Position numbers and translations under genes: made by a program. Below, piece by piece: positions 1 to 9,359 of a stretch of DNA of 64,000 bases; the stretch's first letter is position 1; the number at the start of each line of letters is the position of its first letter. Origin of the DNA: PLOWO2-12-38-17 sp963709355 (GTDB taxonomy: Bacteria > Planctomycetota > Brocadiia > Brocadiales > Brocadiaceae); NCBI GenBank assembly GCA_963709355.1, contig CAVPVY010000005.1, forward strand, positions 2,356,001 to 2,420,000, given 5' to 3'. The notes below the pieces were generated by a model. The model did not search any database. It saw nothing but the letters and a program-made list of their open reading frames with translations, and had not been told where the DNA came from.

Positions 1-260
1 ACTTTAGTGAGTAAGTTTTTTATATTGTTGAAGTTTATGTTTTTGTTAGTGGATAAAATATTATAATATGAAACTTGCATTTCAAACATGAAATTGTTTG
101 AATAAAAATTATTAATAAAAAGAAGGAATGCTTAATATTTAAGTATTTCTGAAGGTTAGTACTTATAGTATATTTTAAATTTTTTGATTTTAATTGTTTA
201 GTAGGAACGATTTTTGTCGTAACAGTATATTCCATTAATATGTAAACAAGTTTTAGAAAC

Positions 261-1007
261 ATGTCAAAATTGATTAAGAAATTAACTTTTTTTAGTATTC
301 TGATAATATGCTTTAGTTGCCTTTTAATTTATCAGTTTGCCTTTGCTCAGGGTGACTATGATGAAATACAAGTTGTAGATGGCAGTACTGTTATAGGTAA
401 TGTAAGGTATCTGGGTGACCAAGCAAGTTTATCGTTAGATCTAGCGGGTGGTTGGGATCTAACGGATACACAAAAGACAGGTTCTGAAAAATTTGTAGTA
501 AGTAAGATTAACAATGGGCTTAAGAACGCTGTGGTTTCAATTACCGACATTAAGAAAGGCAAAAGAAAAATAATATCGCAGATTAATCCTATTATGGATC
601 AGCAAAGAAATAATTTCATTCCACCCGTAGTTCCTATATTGATTGGAACTACGGTTGATATTTTAAATGGGGACGACGAAATGCATAATGTCCATACCAC
701 GTCTGTTAGGAACCAGCCATTTAATCTTGGCACTACATACAAGCAGAGACTGTCAGTGAAATTTGATTACCCTGAAATAATTAAAATGACTTGCGATATT
801 CACAAGAAAACGTATGCATGGATTGTTGTTTTTGATAATCCATATTTTGATATAACCGATAGAAACGGCTATTTTGAAATTTGGGATGTTCCACCAGGCT
901 CATATAAATTTCAAGTATGGCATGAGGAATTAGGTAAACTAGAAAAGGAGGTAACGATAAATCCAAAAGAAATTTTGAACATTGAATTTGTTTACTCGCA
1001 GAATTAA
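261..1007 (+). CDS. Exported cupredoxin-like protein with C-terminal carboxypeptidase-regulatory-like domain
   Basis: A 248-residue protein with an N-terminal hydrophobic signal segment (residues about 10-30, ending FAFAQG). The middle has a cupredoxin-like pattern: an HNVH motif at about residue 142 and a downstream MTCDIH block, the kind of His/Cys spacing that binds copper in plastocyanin-like folds; the usual terminal Met ligand is not obvious. The last 60 residues (DRNGYFEIWDVPPGSYKF) match the transthyretin-like/carboxypeptidase-regulatory fold. It lies 79 bases upstream of a dihaem cytochrome on the same strand, so a periplasmic or anammoxosomal role beside the cytochromes is inferred. 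Copper binding and function are unproven. Confidence 0.7.
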   Translation: MSKLIKKLTFFSILIICFSCLLIYQFAFAQGDYDEIQVVDGSTVIGNVRYLGDQASLSLDLAGGWDLTDTQKTGSEKFVVSKINNGLKNAVVSITDIKKGKRKIISQINPIMDQQRNNFIPPVVPILIGTTVDILNGDDEMHNVHTTSVRNQPFNLGTTYKQRLSVKFDYPEIIKMTCDIHKKTYAWIVVFDNPYFDITDRNGYFEIWDVPPGSYKFQVWHEELGKLEKEVTINPKEILNIEFVYSQN

Positions 1008-1086
1008 TAAATTAGCAAAAAAAATTTGTTTTTTATTCAATAGGTTAGGTTTATAAAATTGCAGTCGGAAAGGAGGAGTAGCATAT

Positions 1087-1866
1087 ATGAAACCAAAGGA
1101 GCTATTAGCTAAGTCTGTCTTTTGGTGTACTACGGCAGTGGTAACTGTGATGCTGATATCAGGCGCTATGCTTAGAACTGCCCGTGCAGTTAATATACCG
1201 ACAGAAGTTACTGAAGAGAGTAAGAATACGTATAAGAAGTATTGCAGCGCCTGTCATGGCGAAGAGGGAAAAGGGGATGGGCCTCTTGCAAGGTCTATGC
1301 TTCCAAAACCTCGTGATTTTACGAGAGGTGCATACAAATTTAGAACCACACCAAGTGGTTCGCTTCCAACGGATGAAGACATTTACAGGACTATTTCATA
1401 CGGAGTGCCAAACTCTACTATGATACCATGGGATATCCTTACTGAAGAACAAAGGGCATCGGTAATTCCTGTTCTTAAGAGTTTTTCTGAGGCGTTTGAG
1501 GTGAGGAAACCCGATCCGCCTGTGGATGTTGGGTTAGAGATAAGGCCATCCGAAAGGACAATAGCAGAAGGCAAGAAGATATACGAAGAAAAACTGGAAT
1601 GCTGGAAATGTCATGGAGTTGAAGGACGCGGGGACGGCCCAAGTGCTGCTGAGCAGGAAGATGACTTTGGTTTCCCAATAAAGCCTTTTGATTTCACAAC
1701 AGGAAAGTTTAAAGGCGGAAATTCATCAAAGGATATTTATTTAAGATTTACAACAGGATTGAACGGTACGCCAATGCCATCTTTTGCCAAAGAACTTACT
1801 GATGAACAAAGGTGGTGTTTAACTCAATATGTAATAACGCTCATTAAACCAGAAGAAGAGGAATAG
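1087..1866 (+). CDS. Dihaem cytochrome c
   Basis: A 259-residue exported c-type cytochrome. A signal or anchor segment covers residues about 12-33. Two class I cytochrome c domains follow, with haem motifs CSACH (residues 53-57) and CWKCH (172-176), each followed by a GxGDGP segment typical of this fold; candidate axial Met residues occur late in each domain (STMIPW, GTPMPSF). A clear ribosome site (AAGGAGG) precedes the ATG. The octahaem HAO-like gene starts 43 bases after its stop. From memory this resembles the Kuenenia pair kustc0457/kustc0458, in which a small dihaem cytochrome partners an HAO-like enzyme; an electron-transfer partner role is inferred. Confidence 0.85.
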   Translation: MKPKELLAKSVFWCTTAVVTVMLISGAMLRTARAVNIPTEVTEESKNTYKKYCSACHGEEGKGDGPLARSMLPKPRDFTRGAYKFRTTPSGSLPTDEDIYRTISYGVPNSTMIPWDILTEEQRASVIPVLKSFSEAFEVRKPDPPVDVGLEIRPSERTIAEGKKIYEEKLECWKCHGVEGRGDGPSAAEQEDDFGFPIKPFDFTTGKFKGGNSSKDIYLRFTTGLNGTPMPSFAKELTDEQRWCLTQYVITLIKPEEEE

Positions 1867-1909
1867 ATCATAATCATAATAATATGTTAATCATACGGAG
1901 GTTAATGAA

Positions 1910-3523
1910 ATGAAAAAATTAGGTTTAGGTTTATGTCTATCTGCGATAATGGCGTTTACTTCCGTAACATGGGCTGCCGATGAGAAACAGCCAAAGAAGG
2001 AGACGCCACCAGATTTATATGAAGGAATGCCTGATTGGTACAGGGCCGTTTATAAGGACAATGTTGGACTAAAAGAGGGTTCGGGTCCTTTTAAGGACTA
2101 TTTTAAGCCACAAATGCTGGATATGTACTGGCAACCAAACAGACATTACGAACCAATGAAGAACTTGGATCATTCCATCTTCATTGAAAAGGAGAGAAGG
2201 GACTTGTGCGTAACGTGTCATGAAGAAGCAACACCGGGTGTCGTGAGGGATTGGAGGAGTTCTGGACATAAGAATCCAAAGAGTACACCATATCTTTCTG
2301 CAAGGACTGCCGAAATCGAGAAACGTACAAGCAGGGTTTTAAATGAGGTTCACTGCTTTGATTGTCATGCTGATACAAAGACAAAACAGATTAGAATGCC
2401 AACCGGAGAGGTATGCGGTGAATGCCATAGACCCCAATTCGATGATTTCTTAAGGGAACGTGAAGTGGGCCGTCCAAATCATATTCAGTCATGGGAGGCA
2501 AATACAATTGTACCCTGGTATGCTGAGGCTGCGCGCAGGGGTTATTTGTATGGACAACATGGCTGCGATTTGTGTCATTCCGGTGCCGAAAAGTGCGATG
2601 TATGCCATACCCGTCATAAATTCAGCGCCGCAGAAGGCAGACAACCAGAGGCCTGTGTATCTTGCCACATGGGACCTGACCATCCAGATGCAGAATCTTA
2701 CGGTGAATCAAAACACGGTGTGATTTACGAAAAAGAAGAAGAACATTTCGATTTCACAAGGCCCCTGTCGGAGGTAAGACCAGGTAAGGATTACCGTACT
2801 CCAACGTGTCAGTTTTGTCACATGTATGAAAAGCATGGGCGATTTATCCATAATCCTGTAATGAAGGGGATATGGCGTATGGGTACAGTACCACCAAAGA
2901 ATTTAGAGTATAAGTCTTCTCTCAAAGATTACCCATATGGGATTAATATTATTGCTGACAAAATTGACATTTATTCGGAAGAAAATATTGCAAAACGTTC
3001 TTACTGGTTAGAAGTATGTGCAAAGTGCCATAGTGACCGTTTCGCAGACACATATTTGAAATCACTGGATGAATTTATGTTCCAGGCGCACAAACTGGCT
3101 GATGAGTCACAGAAAATTATTGAGGACTTGATTGCAGACGGGCTTCTCTATCCAAGTTGGGAAGAAAAGGATCCTTATCCGCTGAGTGATGGTATTATAG
3201 AAAAGCTTAGTCCTGCCTTCCTTGGTGAGCCTGTATACAACGCATTTAAGACCTTGAAAGGTAAGTTCCCGGTTGTAGGACCCATTTTGGGCGTATACGG
3301 TATGTTCTTGCAACAGCAGAACAATCCTTCAGAGATTGAGAATATGTACAACAGGTTGTGGTTTTGGTATAAACTCCAGGGTTATAAAGGAACTGCACAC
3401 GTTCAACAAGACGTTTCCTGGTGGTGGGGTCAGGCGCCCATGATGATGGAATTCACAAGAATACAAGGAGAAGCTGCCAGATTGCGCAGGGAAGGCCGTA
3501 TAGACAAACCCGCTGCGAAATAA
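1910..3523 (+). CDS. Octahaem hydroxylamine oxidoreductase-like cytochrome c
   Basis: A 537-residue protein with a signal peptide ending near WAADEK. Eight CXXCH motifs have their first Cys at residues 100, 149, 169, 219, 229, 249, 300 and 370, the number and clustered 4/5/6 spacing of the HAO family. Oxidising HAOs carry a C-terminal Tyr cross-linked to the catalytic haem. The aromatic segment here, HVQQDVSWWWGQAPM, has Trp but no Tyr, which would fit the nitrite-reducing type rather than hydroxylamine or hydrazine oxidation; this needs an alignment. An ACGGAGGT ribosome site precedes the ATG. It is second in a tight pair with the dihaem cytochrome and is followed by a strong terminator. Confidence 0.88.
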   Translation: MKKLGLGLCLSAIMAFTSVTWAADEKQPKKETPPDLYEGMPDWYRAVYKDNVGLKEGSGPFKDYFKPQMLDMYWQPNRHYEPMKNLDHSIFIEKERRDLCVTCHEEATPGVVRDWRSSGHKNPKSTPYLSARTAEIEKRTSRVLNEVHCFDCHADTKTKQIRMPTGEVCGECHRPQFDDFLREREVGRPNHIQSWEANTIVPWYAEAARRGYLYGQHGCDLCHSGAEKCDVCHTRHKFSAAEGRQPEACVSCHMGPDHPDAESYGESKHGVIYEKEEEHFDFTRPLSEVRPGKDYRTPTCQFCHMYEKHGRFIHNPVMKGIWRMGTVPPKNLEYKSSLKDYPYGINIIADKIDIYSEENIAKRSYWLEVCAKCHSDRFADTYLKSLDEFMFQAHKLADESQKIIEDLIADGLLYPSWEEKDPYPLSDGIIEKLSPAFLGEPVYNAFKTLKGKFPVVGPILGVYGMFLQQQNNPSEIENMYNRLWFWYKLQGYKGTAHVQQDVSWWWGQAPMMMEFTRIQGEAARLRREGRIDKPAAK

Positions 3524-3555
3524 AACAGTTACTTAGATTTATTAATCTTAAAGAG

Positions 3556-3591
3556 AAAAAGCCCATGATGTTTGCTAATCATGGGCTTTTT
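3556..3591 (+). terminator. Rho-independent terminator after the HAO-like gene
   Basis: A 14-bp perfect stem (AAAAAGCCCATGAT paired with ATCATGGGCTTTTT) around an 8-base loop, ending in a T run. It lies 32 bases after the HAO-like stop codon and closes the cupredoxin-cytochrome operon. The A-run on the other arm means it could also serve minus-strand transcripts. Confidence 0.9.
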
Positions 3592-3743
3592 CATTGCCTT
3601 AAATTTTAAGTGTAAGACCAACTAGTAAAAGACAAATCTTAAATACTAAAGTTGATCTAGAGTAAGATTTATTGCACCATATAAATGTGTATTAAATGGG
3701 TATCTTAAAGTAGGTTTCTGAAATGATGGAGATATTGTACTAT

Positions 3744-4697
3744 TTATATGTGGTCAATAGATTTAAATTTCTGGCGTATTTCATTTAAGATTTTTATACC
3801 ACCGTTATCAAGCATCCTTTGCGCAAGCGTATCTCCAATTTTTGATGCCTGCGATACTGGACCACTATGTCTGTCTCTTATTGTATGGTCACCGTCGAGT
3901 GTGCAAATGACTGCTTCAACATGTAAGTCATTTTTCTTGATTTCTGCATATGCTCCAATAGGAATTTGACAACCACCCTGAAGCTTTGCTAGAAGAGCCC
4001 TTTCTGCTTCAACGGAGGCTCTTGTTTGTCTGTCATCAATGCCTAAAACAAGCTTATTTGTTTTAGAATCATCTTCGCGTATTTCAATACAAAGCGAACC
4101 CTGTCCAACCGCAGGTAACATTATATCAAAGGGTATAATCTGGCTGATTTGACCCTTATAATCCATCCTGCGCAACCCAGCGTATGCAACGATAATGGCG
4201 TCCAGATCTTCTATTTCGAGCTTTTGTAACCGTGTATCCAGATTACCGCGTAAATCAAGGATTTTAAAATCAGGTCTGAATGCCAGTAATTGCGCCTTTC
4301 TGCGTAAGCTGCTTGTGCCAATGCGCGCATTATCAGGCAGTTTTTCTAGTGTAGTATTATTGTTACTGATGAGAACATCGTGCGGATCTTCGCGCTTCGG
4401 CGTGGCGCCAATCGTCAATTCCTTCGGTATTTCTGTGGGTACATCTTTGGTGCTGTGGACTGCTAAATCAATCTTTCCTTTGATTAGGGCTACTTCGAGT
4501 TCCTTTGTAAATAAGCCAACTCCACCTAAACGCGATAATGGTGCGTCAGTTCGCTTGTCGCCTTTTGTTGATATTTTTTCTATTTTAAATTCAAGTTCAG
4601 GATTTAGTTTCTTGAGTTCGGATATAACCCAGTTTGTCTGAATCAGTGCAAGTTTGCTTCCTCTTGAACCGACTATAATTTGTCTTTCTTTTGCCAA
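3744..4697 (-). CDS. hemC: Porphobilinogen deaminase (hydroxymethylbilane synthase)
   Basis: A 317-residue protein of normal length for HemC, which joins four porphobilinogen units into hydroxymethylbilane in the cytoplasmic haem pathway. It opens with IIVGSRGSKLALIQTNWV and carries the family blocks TKGDKRTDAPLSRLGGVGLF, VHSTKDVPTE and GTSSLRRKAQLL. The Cys that holds the dipyrromethane cofactor is in LQGGCQIPIGAYAE. It is alone on the minus strand beside the multihaem operon; haem supply fits a cytochrome-rich organism. Confidence 0.97.
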   Translation of the reverse strand: MAKERQIIVGSRGSKLALIQTNWVISELKKLNPELEFKIEKISTKGDKRTDAPLSRLGGVGLFTKELEVALIKGKIDLAVHSTKDVPTEIPKELTIGATPKREDPHDVLISNNNTTLEKLPDNARIGTSSLRRKAQLLAFRPDFKILDLRGNLDTRLQKLEIEDLDAIIVAYAGLRRMDYKGQISQIIPFDIMLPAVGQGSLCIEIREDDSKTNKLVLGIDDRQTRASVEAERALLAKLQGGCQIPIGAYAEIKKNDLHVEAVICTLDGDHTIRDRHSGPVSQASKIGDTLAQRMLDNGGIKILNEIRQKFKSIDHI

Positions 4698-5027
4698 CGG
4701 TAATTATCTCCGTTTTTATATAAATAAAACTGATACAAACATATTATATCTATTAATTTATTTTAAAAGCGAATACTATCATAATATGCTATGTGTGTCA
4801 AACTAGTTTGTTGATAATGGAGTGTAGTGAAATTCGCTAAATAGTATTTTGTTTCTATTAGGACATTGAAGATTGATTTAAAAGGGATAGTGCGATGATA
4901 AATTTGTGAAGTATTGAGCTTGAGGTTTATAAAACAATTCATTAACATATTGTAGGGCGCTTAAATTGTCAGAATACTTTGTGTTTAGAAAAGAATCCTG
5001 TTGTCTATTGAAAAGGAAATAATTTTA

Positions 5028-5210
5028 ATGTTTACAGTTATCTGTCCGAATTGCAGACGTCAAGAAGAAGAGAAAATGCCTGTTGAGGCCTGTTAGTATT
5101 TTTATAAATGTGAGAATTGCAAATCAATGTTAAAACCAAAAAAAGGGGATTGTTGTGTATTCTACTCGTATGGGACAGTTCCATGCCCACCAACGCATAA
5201 AAAAAATTGA
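5028..5210 (+). pseudogene. GDCCVxC-type small Cys-rich protein, interrupted by TAG (copy 1)
   Basis: This frame reads ICPNCRRQEEEKMPVEAC, then a TAG stop at 5094-5096, then YFYKCENCKSMLKPKKG, DCCVFYSYGTVPCPP and a TGA at 5208-5210. The pattern (CxxC, ACxYFYxC, GDCCVxC, VPCPP) is that of the GDCCVxC-domain (seleno)proteins, about 70 residues, function unknown. The TAG sits where the family has Gln, one substitution from CAG. The third Cys of GDCCVxC is Tyr here. The true start may lie upstream (TTG at 5001), because residues before 5028 align with copy 2 at 17201. The other bases in 4698-5298 show no gene. Confidence 0.7.
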
Positions 5211-5298
5211 ATTGTGTTATAAGATGGTAAATAAATTGTGCAATAGTACGAATATATCCCTAGTAAACTATTATGGAATTTTATGGAGAGGCTAAATA

Positions 5299-5838
5299 AT
5301 GGCAAGACTTTCGGTTATAGGTAGAGAGCAAGTCCTGAAGCATGATTTTGAAGTGCAGGAGATATTTACTGAAATTGAGGGTGTTTTTGGCAAGATTCCA
5401 AATTTATTTAAGACCTACGCATACTTCCCTCCATTATTGAAGGCCAACTGGAGCAAGGTAAAGGCAGTAATGATGCAAGGGAGTTTGAGCCGAAAGGTCA
5501 AAGAATCTATTGCCCTTTTGGTTTCAAAAGACAATAGTTGTGCGTATTGCGTAACGGCTCATACGGCTGCACTCAGGACAATCGGGACTACGGACAAAGA
5601 ACTTAGAATGATTGAGGATGAGATTGAGAAATCAAAATTTACAGAGAAGGAACGAGAAATCATAACCTTTGTCAGGAAGGCGAACAAATACCCAAATAAG
5701 ATAACTGATGAAGAATTTGAAGAGCTAAGGAAGAGGGGCGCTACTGATTCTGAAATTGTTGAGGCGCTTGGTGTAATGGAACTCTTTACATCCTTTAATA
5801 AATTTCTAGACTCACTTAAAGTAGAGATAGATTTCTGA
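5299..5838 (+). CDS. AhpD-like (carboxymuconolactone decarboxylase family) protein
   Basis: A 179-residue, all-helical, cytoplasmic-type protein. The family signature is at residues about 71-90: KESIALLVSKDNSCAYCVTA followed by H, giving the ExxxxxxxxxxCxxC...H redox centre of AhpD-type peroxidases and uncharacterised peroxidase-related enzymes. A GGAGAGG site precedes the ATG. Its TGA overlaps the ATG of the phosphate transporter (TGATG), so the two are probably translated together. Peroxide or disulfide reduction is a family inference; the substrate is unknown. Confidence 0.85.
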   Translation: MARLSVIGREQVLKHDFEVQEIFTEIEGVFGKIPNLFKTYAYFPPLLKANWSKVKAVMMQGSLSRKVKESIALLVSKDNSCAYCVTAHTAALRTIGTTDKELRMIEDEIEKSKFTEKEREIITFVRKANKYPNKITDEEFEELRKRGATDSEIVEALGVMELFTSFNKFLDSLKVEIDF

Positions 5839-6988
5839 TGATAATTTTAATACTTCTTTTTCTGGCCACCTGCTTCCTTGCATATTCAAATGGCGCAAAT
5901 GACAACTTTAAAGGAGTTACTACTCTCTTTGGAAGTAAGACCACGAATTATAAGTACGCAATTTGGTGGGCAACTATTACAACATTTGCAGGTTCGCTGT
6001 CTTCCATATTCTTTGCATACGGCCTTGTAAAGGCCTTTTCTGGTAACGGATTGTTTCCTCAAAGCATCGCAACTGCTCCTGAATTCCTTACAGCAGTAAC
6101 GATTGGTGCTGCCATTACCGTTGTGGTTGCAACGATTGCAGAGTTTCCAATCTCAACTACTCATAGCCTGACAGGCGCCCTAGCCGGCGCTGGTTTTGTA
6201 GCTGTAGGTTTACCGGCTAATTTTGCCGTTTTGGGCAGCGCCTTTTTCCTGCCTCTTTTACTCAGTCCTGTTATTGCTACTGCTCTTGGCGGCGGTTGTT
6301 ATATTATTTTCCGGAATATGCGTATCCGTTCCGGCATAACAAAGAAATGGTGCATTTGTGTTGGTGAACAGATAAAAGCAATTCCAACATGTATGCCTGC
6401 TCCTGTTCTGAGTGTAAAATACGGTAATACTATTAGCGCTGCAATTGACACAGAAGAAAACTGCTGGGAAATCTACCAAGGACGTTTCCTTGGTATGAAT
6501 AGCCAGAAATTGTTGGATTATTTACATTTTTGTTCTGCTGGAGTCGTAAGTTTTGCCAAGGGTCTTAATGACACACCCAAGATTGTTGCCCTCTTATTAT
6601 TAATCAAAGGACTGTCAATACAATGGGGCATTCTGGCTGTTTCTACTGGTATGGCGATAGGCGGACTTTTGAATGCGCGGAAAGTGGCTGAGACAATGAG
6701 TAATAAGATCACAAAATTAAATCATGGTCGGGGCTTTACTGCAAACCTTGCCCCAGTATCCTTGTAATATTTGCAAGTAAACTTGGAATGCCAGTATCCA
6801 CGACGCATGTATCTGTAGGGTCTATTTTCGGGATAGTTCTTGTTACGAGACATCTAAATACTCGTATGGTATTAGAAATACTTTTATCATGGTTCATAAC
6901 CTTGCCTATTGCAGCGGTATTTAGCGGCGGCGCGTATTGGATATTAGGAAATTGGTTATTCAATTACCAGTGTAAATTTATTGTATAG
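5838..6988 (+). CDS. PiT-family inorganic phosphate transporter, frameshifted
   Basis: The first frame (5838-6767) gives about 300 residues with both PiT signatures: YSNGANDNFKGVTTLFGS near the start and GLNDTPKIVALLL later, plus the STTHSLTGA repeat and several hydrophobic helices. The C-terminal part (PVSTTHVSVGSIFGIVLV and a last helix) is in another frame ending at 6988. Around 6749 the reading GCC CCA GTA TCC TTG TAA becomes a continuous match (SILVIFASKLGMPVSTTH) if one C is added to the CCCC run. So this is one gene with a one-base deletion, real or a sequencing error. Start codon overlaps the preceding gene. Confidence 0.85.
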
Positions 6989-7041
6989 GAATTTTCATTT
7001 TATTTATGAGAGTTTACAAGACGTTTTTTCATATAAAGTCA

Positions 7042-7063
7042 TGGGTGAAGCGAAGCGCACCCA
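7042..7063. repeat. Small palindromic intergenic repeat
   Basis: TGGGTG (7042-7047) pairs with CACCCA (7058-7063) around a GAAGCGAAG-rich loop in the gap between the phosphate transporter and the GH15 gene. This is the form of REP-like repeats scattered in many genomes; no coding sequence is visible in the gap. Confidence 0.45.
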
Positions 7064-7132
7064 ACAAAAATTGTGGCGATGGGTTCTCTGTGCCTAACCC
7101 GTCCTTATAATATTTAAAATGAGGAAAATTAT

Positions 7133-9157
7133 ATGCCCAGAGACATACCGGTAGGAAATGGTTCAATGCTTGTTACCTTCGATCGAGAGTATCAGATCAG
7201 GGATATTTATTATCCATACGTGGGGAAAGAGAATCACACCAGTGGTCATCCAAGCCGTATGGGTGTATGGGTCGATGGCCAATTTAGCTGGATGGGTGGA
7301 GAATGGCAAAAGACGTTAAAGTATAAAGAAGACACCCTGGTGACGGATGTGAAGGCAAGGAATGATCGTTTAAAAATTGAACTCCAGATGTATGACACGG
7401 TCGATTTCCATTTAAATATTTTTGTAAAGGAAATCGTTGTCAGGAATTTAGAAGGAAGAGACCGTGAAATACGGCTGTTTTTTAATCACGATTTTCATAT
7501 TTACGAGAACGAGATAGGGGACACGGCCTATTACGACCCGGATACGAGGGCAATCATTCACTATAAATCCCAGCGGTATTTTCTGATTAATTGTTGTGAT
7601 CCTACCAAATGCGGGGTAGACCAATTTGCCACAGGGATCAAGGAATTACGCGGTGCAGAGGGGACATGGAGAGATGCTGAGGATGGTACGTTAAGTGGAA
7701 ACCCCATAGCACAGGGATCGGTCGATTCGACCTTAGGAATTAATCTACAGATAAAAGCATACGGTGAAAATGTTGCCCACTACTGGATTGCTGCAGGGAT
7801 GAAGCACAGTGACGTGGTAACACTCAATAAAGTTATCTGGGAGAAAACACCCGAAGAGTTGATCAGACGCACTGAAAATTACTGGAAATTGTGGGTTAAT
7901 AAAGAGGTCTTTAATTTCTACGATCTTCCGCAAAGGCTGGTATCGTTTTTTAAAAGGAGCTTGCTGATTATCAGAACGCAGATTGACAACAACGGTGCCA
8001 TCATTGCTGCGAATGATTCAGATATAGTACAGATGGGCAGAGATACCTATTCGTATATGTGGCCGCGTGACGGTGCGCTGGTTGCATACGCTATGATCAA
8101 ATCAGGATACATAGACATAACGAAGCGATTTTTCCAATTTTGCGCGGACGTCATTTCTAAAGACGGTTATTTACTCCACAAATATAACCCGGACAGGTCT
8201 GTTGCCAGTTCGTGGCATCCGTGGATGAAGGATGATAAGAAGAGTCTCCCCATTCAGGAAGATGGCGTTGCGCTGGTTGTATGGGCATTATGGAATCATT
8301 ACGATGAGTTCAGGGATATCGAATTTGTGAAGCCTTTGTACCGGTGCTTGATCATCAATGCCGCAGAGTTTATGGTTAAATTCATGGACGAAGAGACCGG
8401 TTTGCCTTTAAATTCATACGATCTGTGGGAAGAGCGATACGGTATTCATACTTTTACGGTATCCGCGGTTATTGCAGGATTGCGGGCGGCTGGTAACTTT
8501 GCTTGCGCTTTTGGTGAACAGGAATATGGCAAAAAATATTATGAAATTGCAGAAAAAATGAAAGAGGCATTGATAGCATATTTTTATAATAAGGACGAGG
8601 GAAGATTCGCAAGGATGGGGAAAAGGACTGTAAAAGGGTATGAACTGGATATGACGGTAGATGCGAGTCTTTACGGACTGGCAGCCTTTGGGTCGTTCAG
8701 TCCTGAATCATCAATGGTAGTATCGACAATGAATGCAGTGAAGGAAAAACTGTGGGTAAAGACGTCTGTGGGTGGAATTGCCCGATATACCAATGACTTG
8801 TATCATCGTGTCGGTAATGATACAGAGCATGCGCCGGGGAATCCGTGGTTTATTTGCACGATGTGGCTGGCGGAATATGATATCATGCGTGCAAAAAATT
8901 TGACCGAACTGAATAATGCATTGCCCATCCTGGAATGGGTAATAGACAAAGCCTTGGCATCTGGCGTTCTTGCAGAACAGATCAATCCTTACACTAACGA
9001 ACCATTATCGGTGTCACCTTTGACTTGGAGTCATGCAGGCTTCGCGACTACCATGATACGGTATATGAAAAAGCTGGAGGAGATTTCTCTGTGCGATAAA
9101 TGCGGTAACTCAATGTATTATATGCATAGACATATCCAAAAACCCTGCGGTGCTTAA
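7133..9157 (+). CDS. Glycoside hydrolase family 15 protein (glucoamylase/trehalase-like)
   Basis: A 674-residue protein without signal peptide. An N-terminal beta-rich domain (residues 1 to about 260, PVGNGSMLVTFDREYQIRDI onward) precedes an (alpha/alpha)6 catalytic domain. GH15 landmarks are WPRDGALVAYAM near residue 305, the YDLWEERYGIHTFT segment with the putative general acid Glu, and LAEQINP...LSVSPLTWSHAG near the end with the general base Glu. Such enzymes cut alpha-glucosidic bonds of glycogen, maltodextrins or trehalose. Being cytoplasmic and upstream of the pentose-phosphate genes, it may mobilise stored glucan; the substrate is inferred. The Cys-rich tail (CDKCGNSM) is unusual. Confidence 0.9.
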   Translation: MPRDIPVGNGSMLVTFDREYQIRDIYYPYVGKENHTSGHPSRMGVWVDGQFSWMGGEWQKTLKYKEDTLVTDVKARNDRLKIELQMYDTVDFHLNIFVKEIVVRNLEGRDREIRLFFNHDFHIYENEIGDTAYYDPDTRAIIHYKSQRYFLINCCDPTKCGVDQFATGIKELRGAEGTWRDAEDGTLSGNPIAQGSVDSTLGINLQIKAYGENVAHYWIAAGMKHSDVVTLNKVIWEKTPEELIRRTENYWKLWVNKEVFNFYDLPQRLVSFFKRSLLIIRTQIDNNGAIIAANDSDIVQMGRDTYSYMWPRDGALVAYAMIKSGYIDITKRFFQFCADVISKDGYLLHKYNPDRSVASSWHPWMKDDKKSLPIQEDGVALVVWALWNHYDEFRDIEFVKPLYRCLIINAAEFMVKFMDEETGLPLNSYDLWEERYGIHTFTVSAVIAGLRAAGNFACAFGEQEYGKKYYEIAEKMKEALIAYFYNKDEGRFARMGKRTVKGYELDMTVDASLYGLAAFGSFSPESSMVVSTMNAVKEKLWVKTSVGGIARYTNDLYHRVGNDTEHAPGNPWFICTMWLAEYDIMRAKNLTELNNALPILEWVIDKALASGVLAEQINPYTNEPLSVSPLTWSHAGFATTMIRYMKKLEEISLCDKCGNSMYYMHRHIQKPCGA

Positions 9158-9359
9158 TTAAACTTTTCGGAAGAGAACTTTAAAGGCTGAAACCTTGAAT
9201 TATTTGTAATCATTTTAAACAGATGGAGCGAATCGTGAACAAAAAAATATTTAAATATAGATGTTTTGCTTTTTTGTTTGCAGTTTAGATTCCATTAAGT
9301 AATTTTAGAAGGTTAGAACCATTAATACGCCAAAGATTTCTTTAAAACGACTTGAAACG

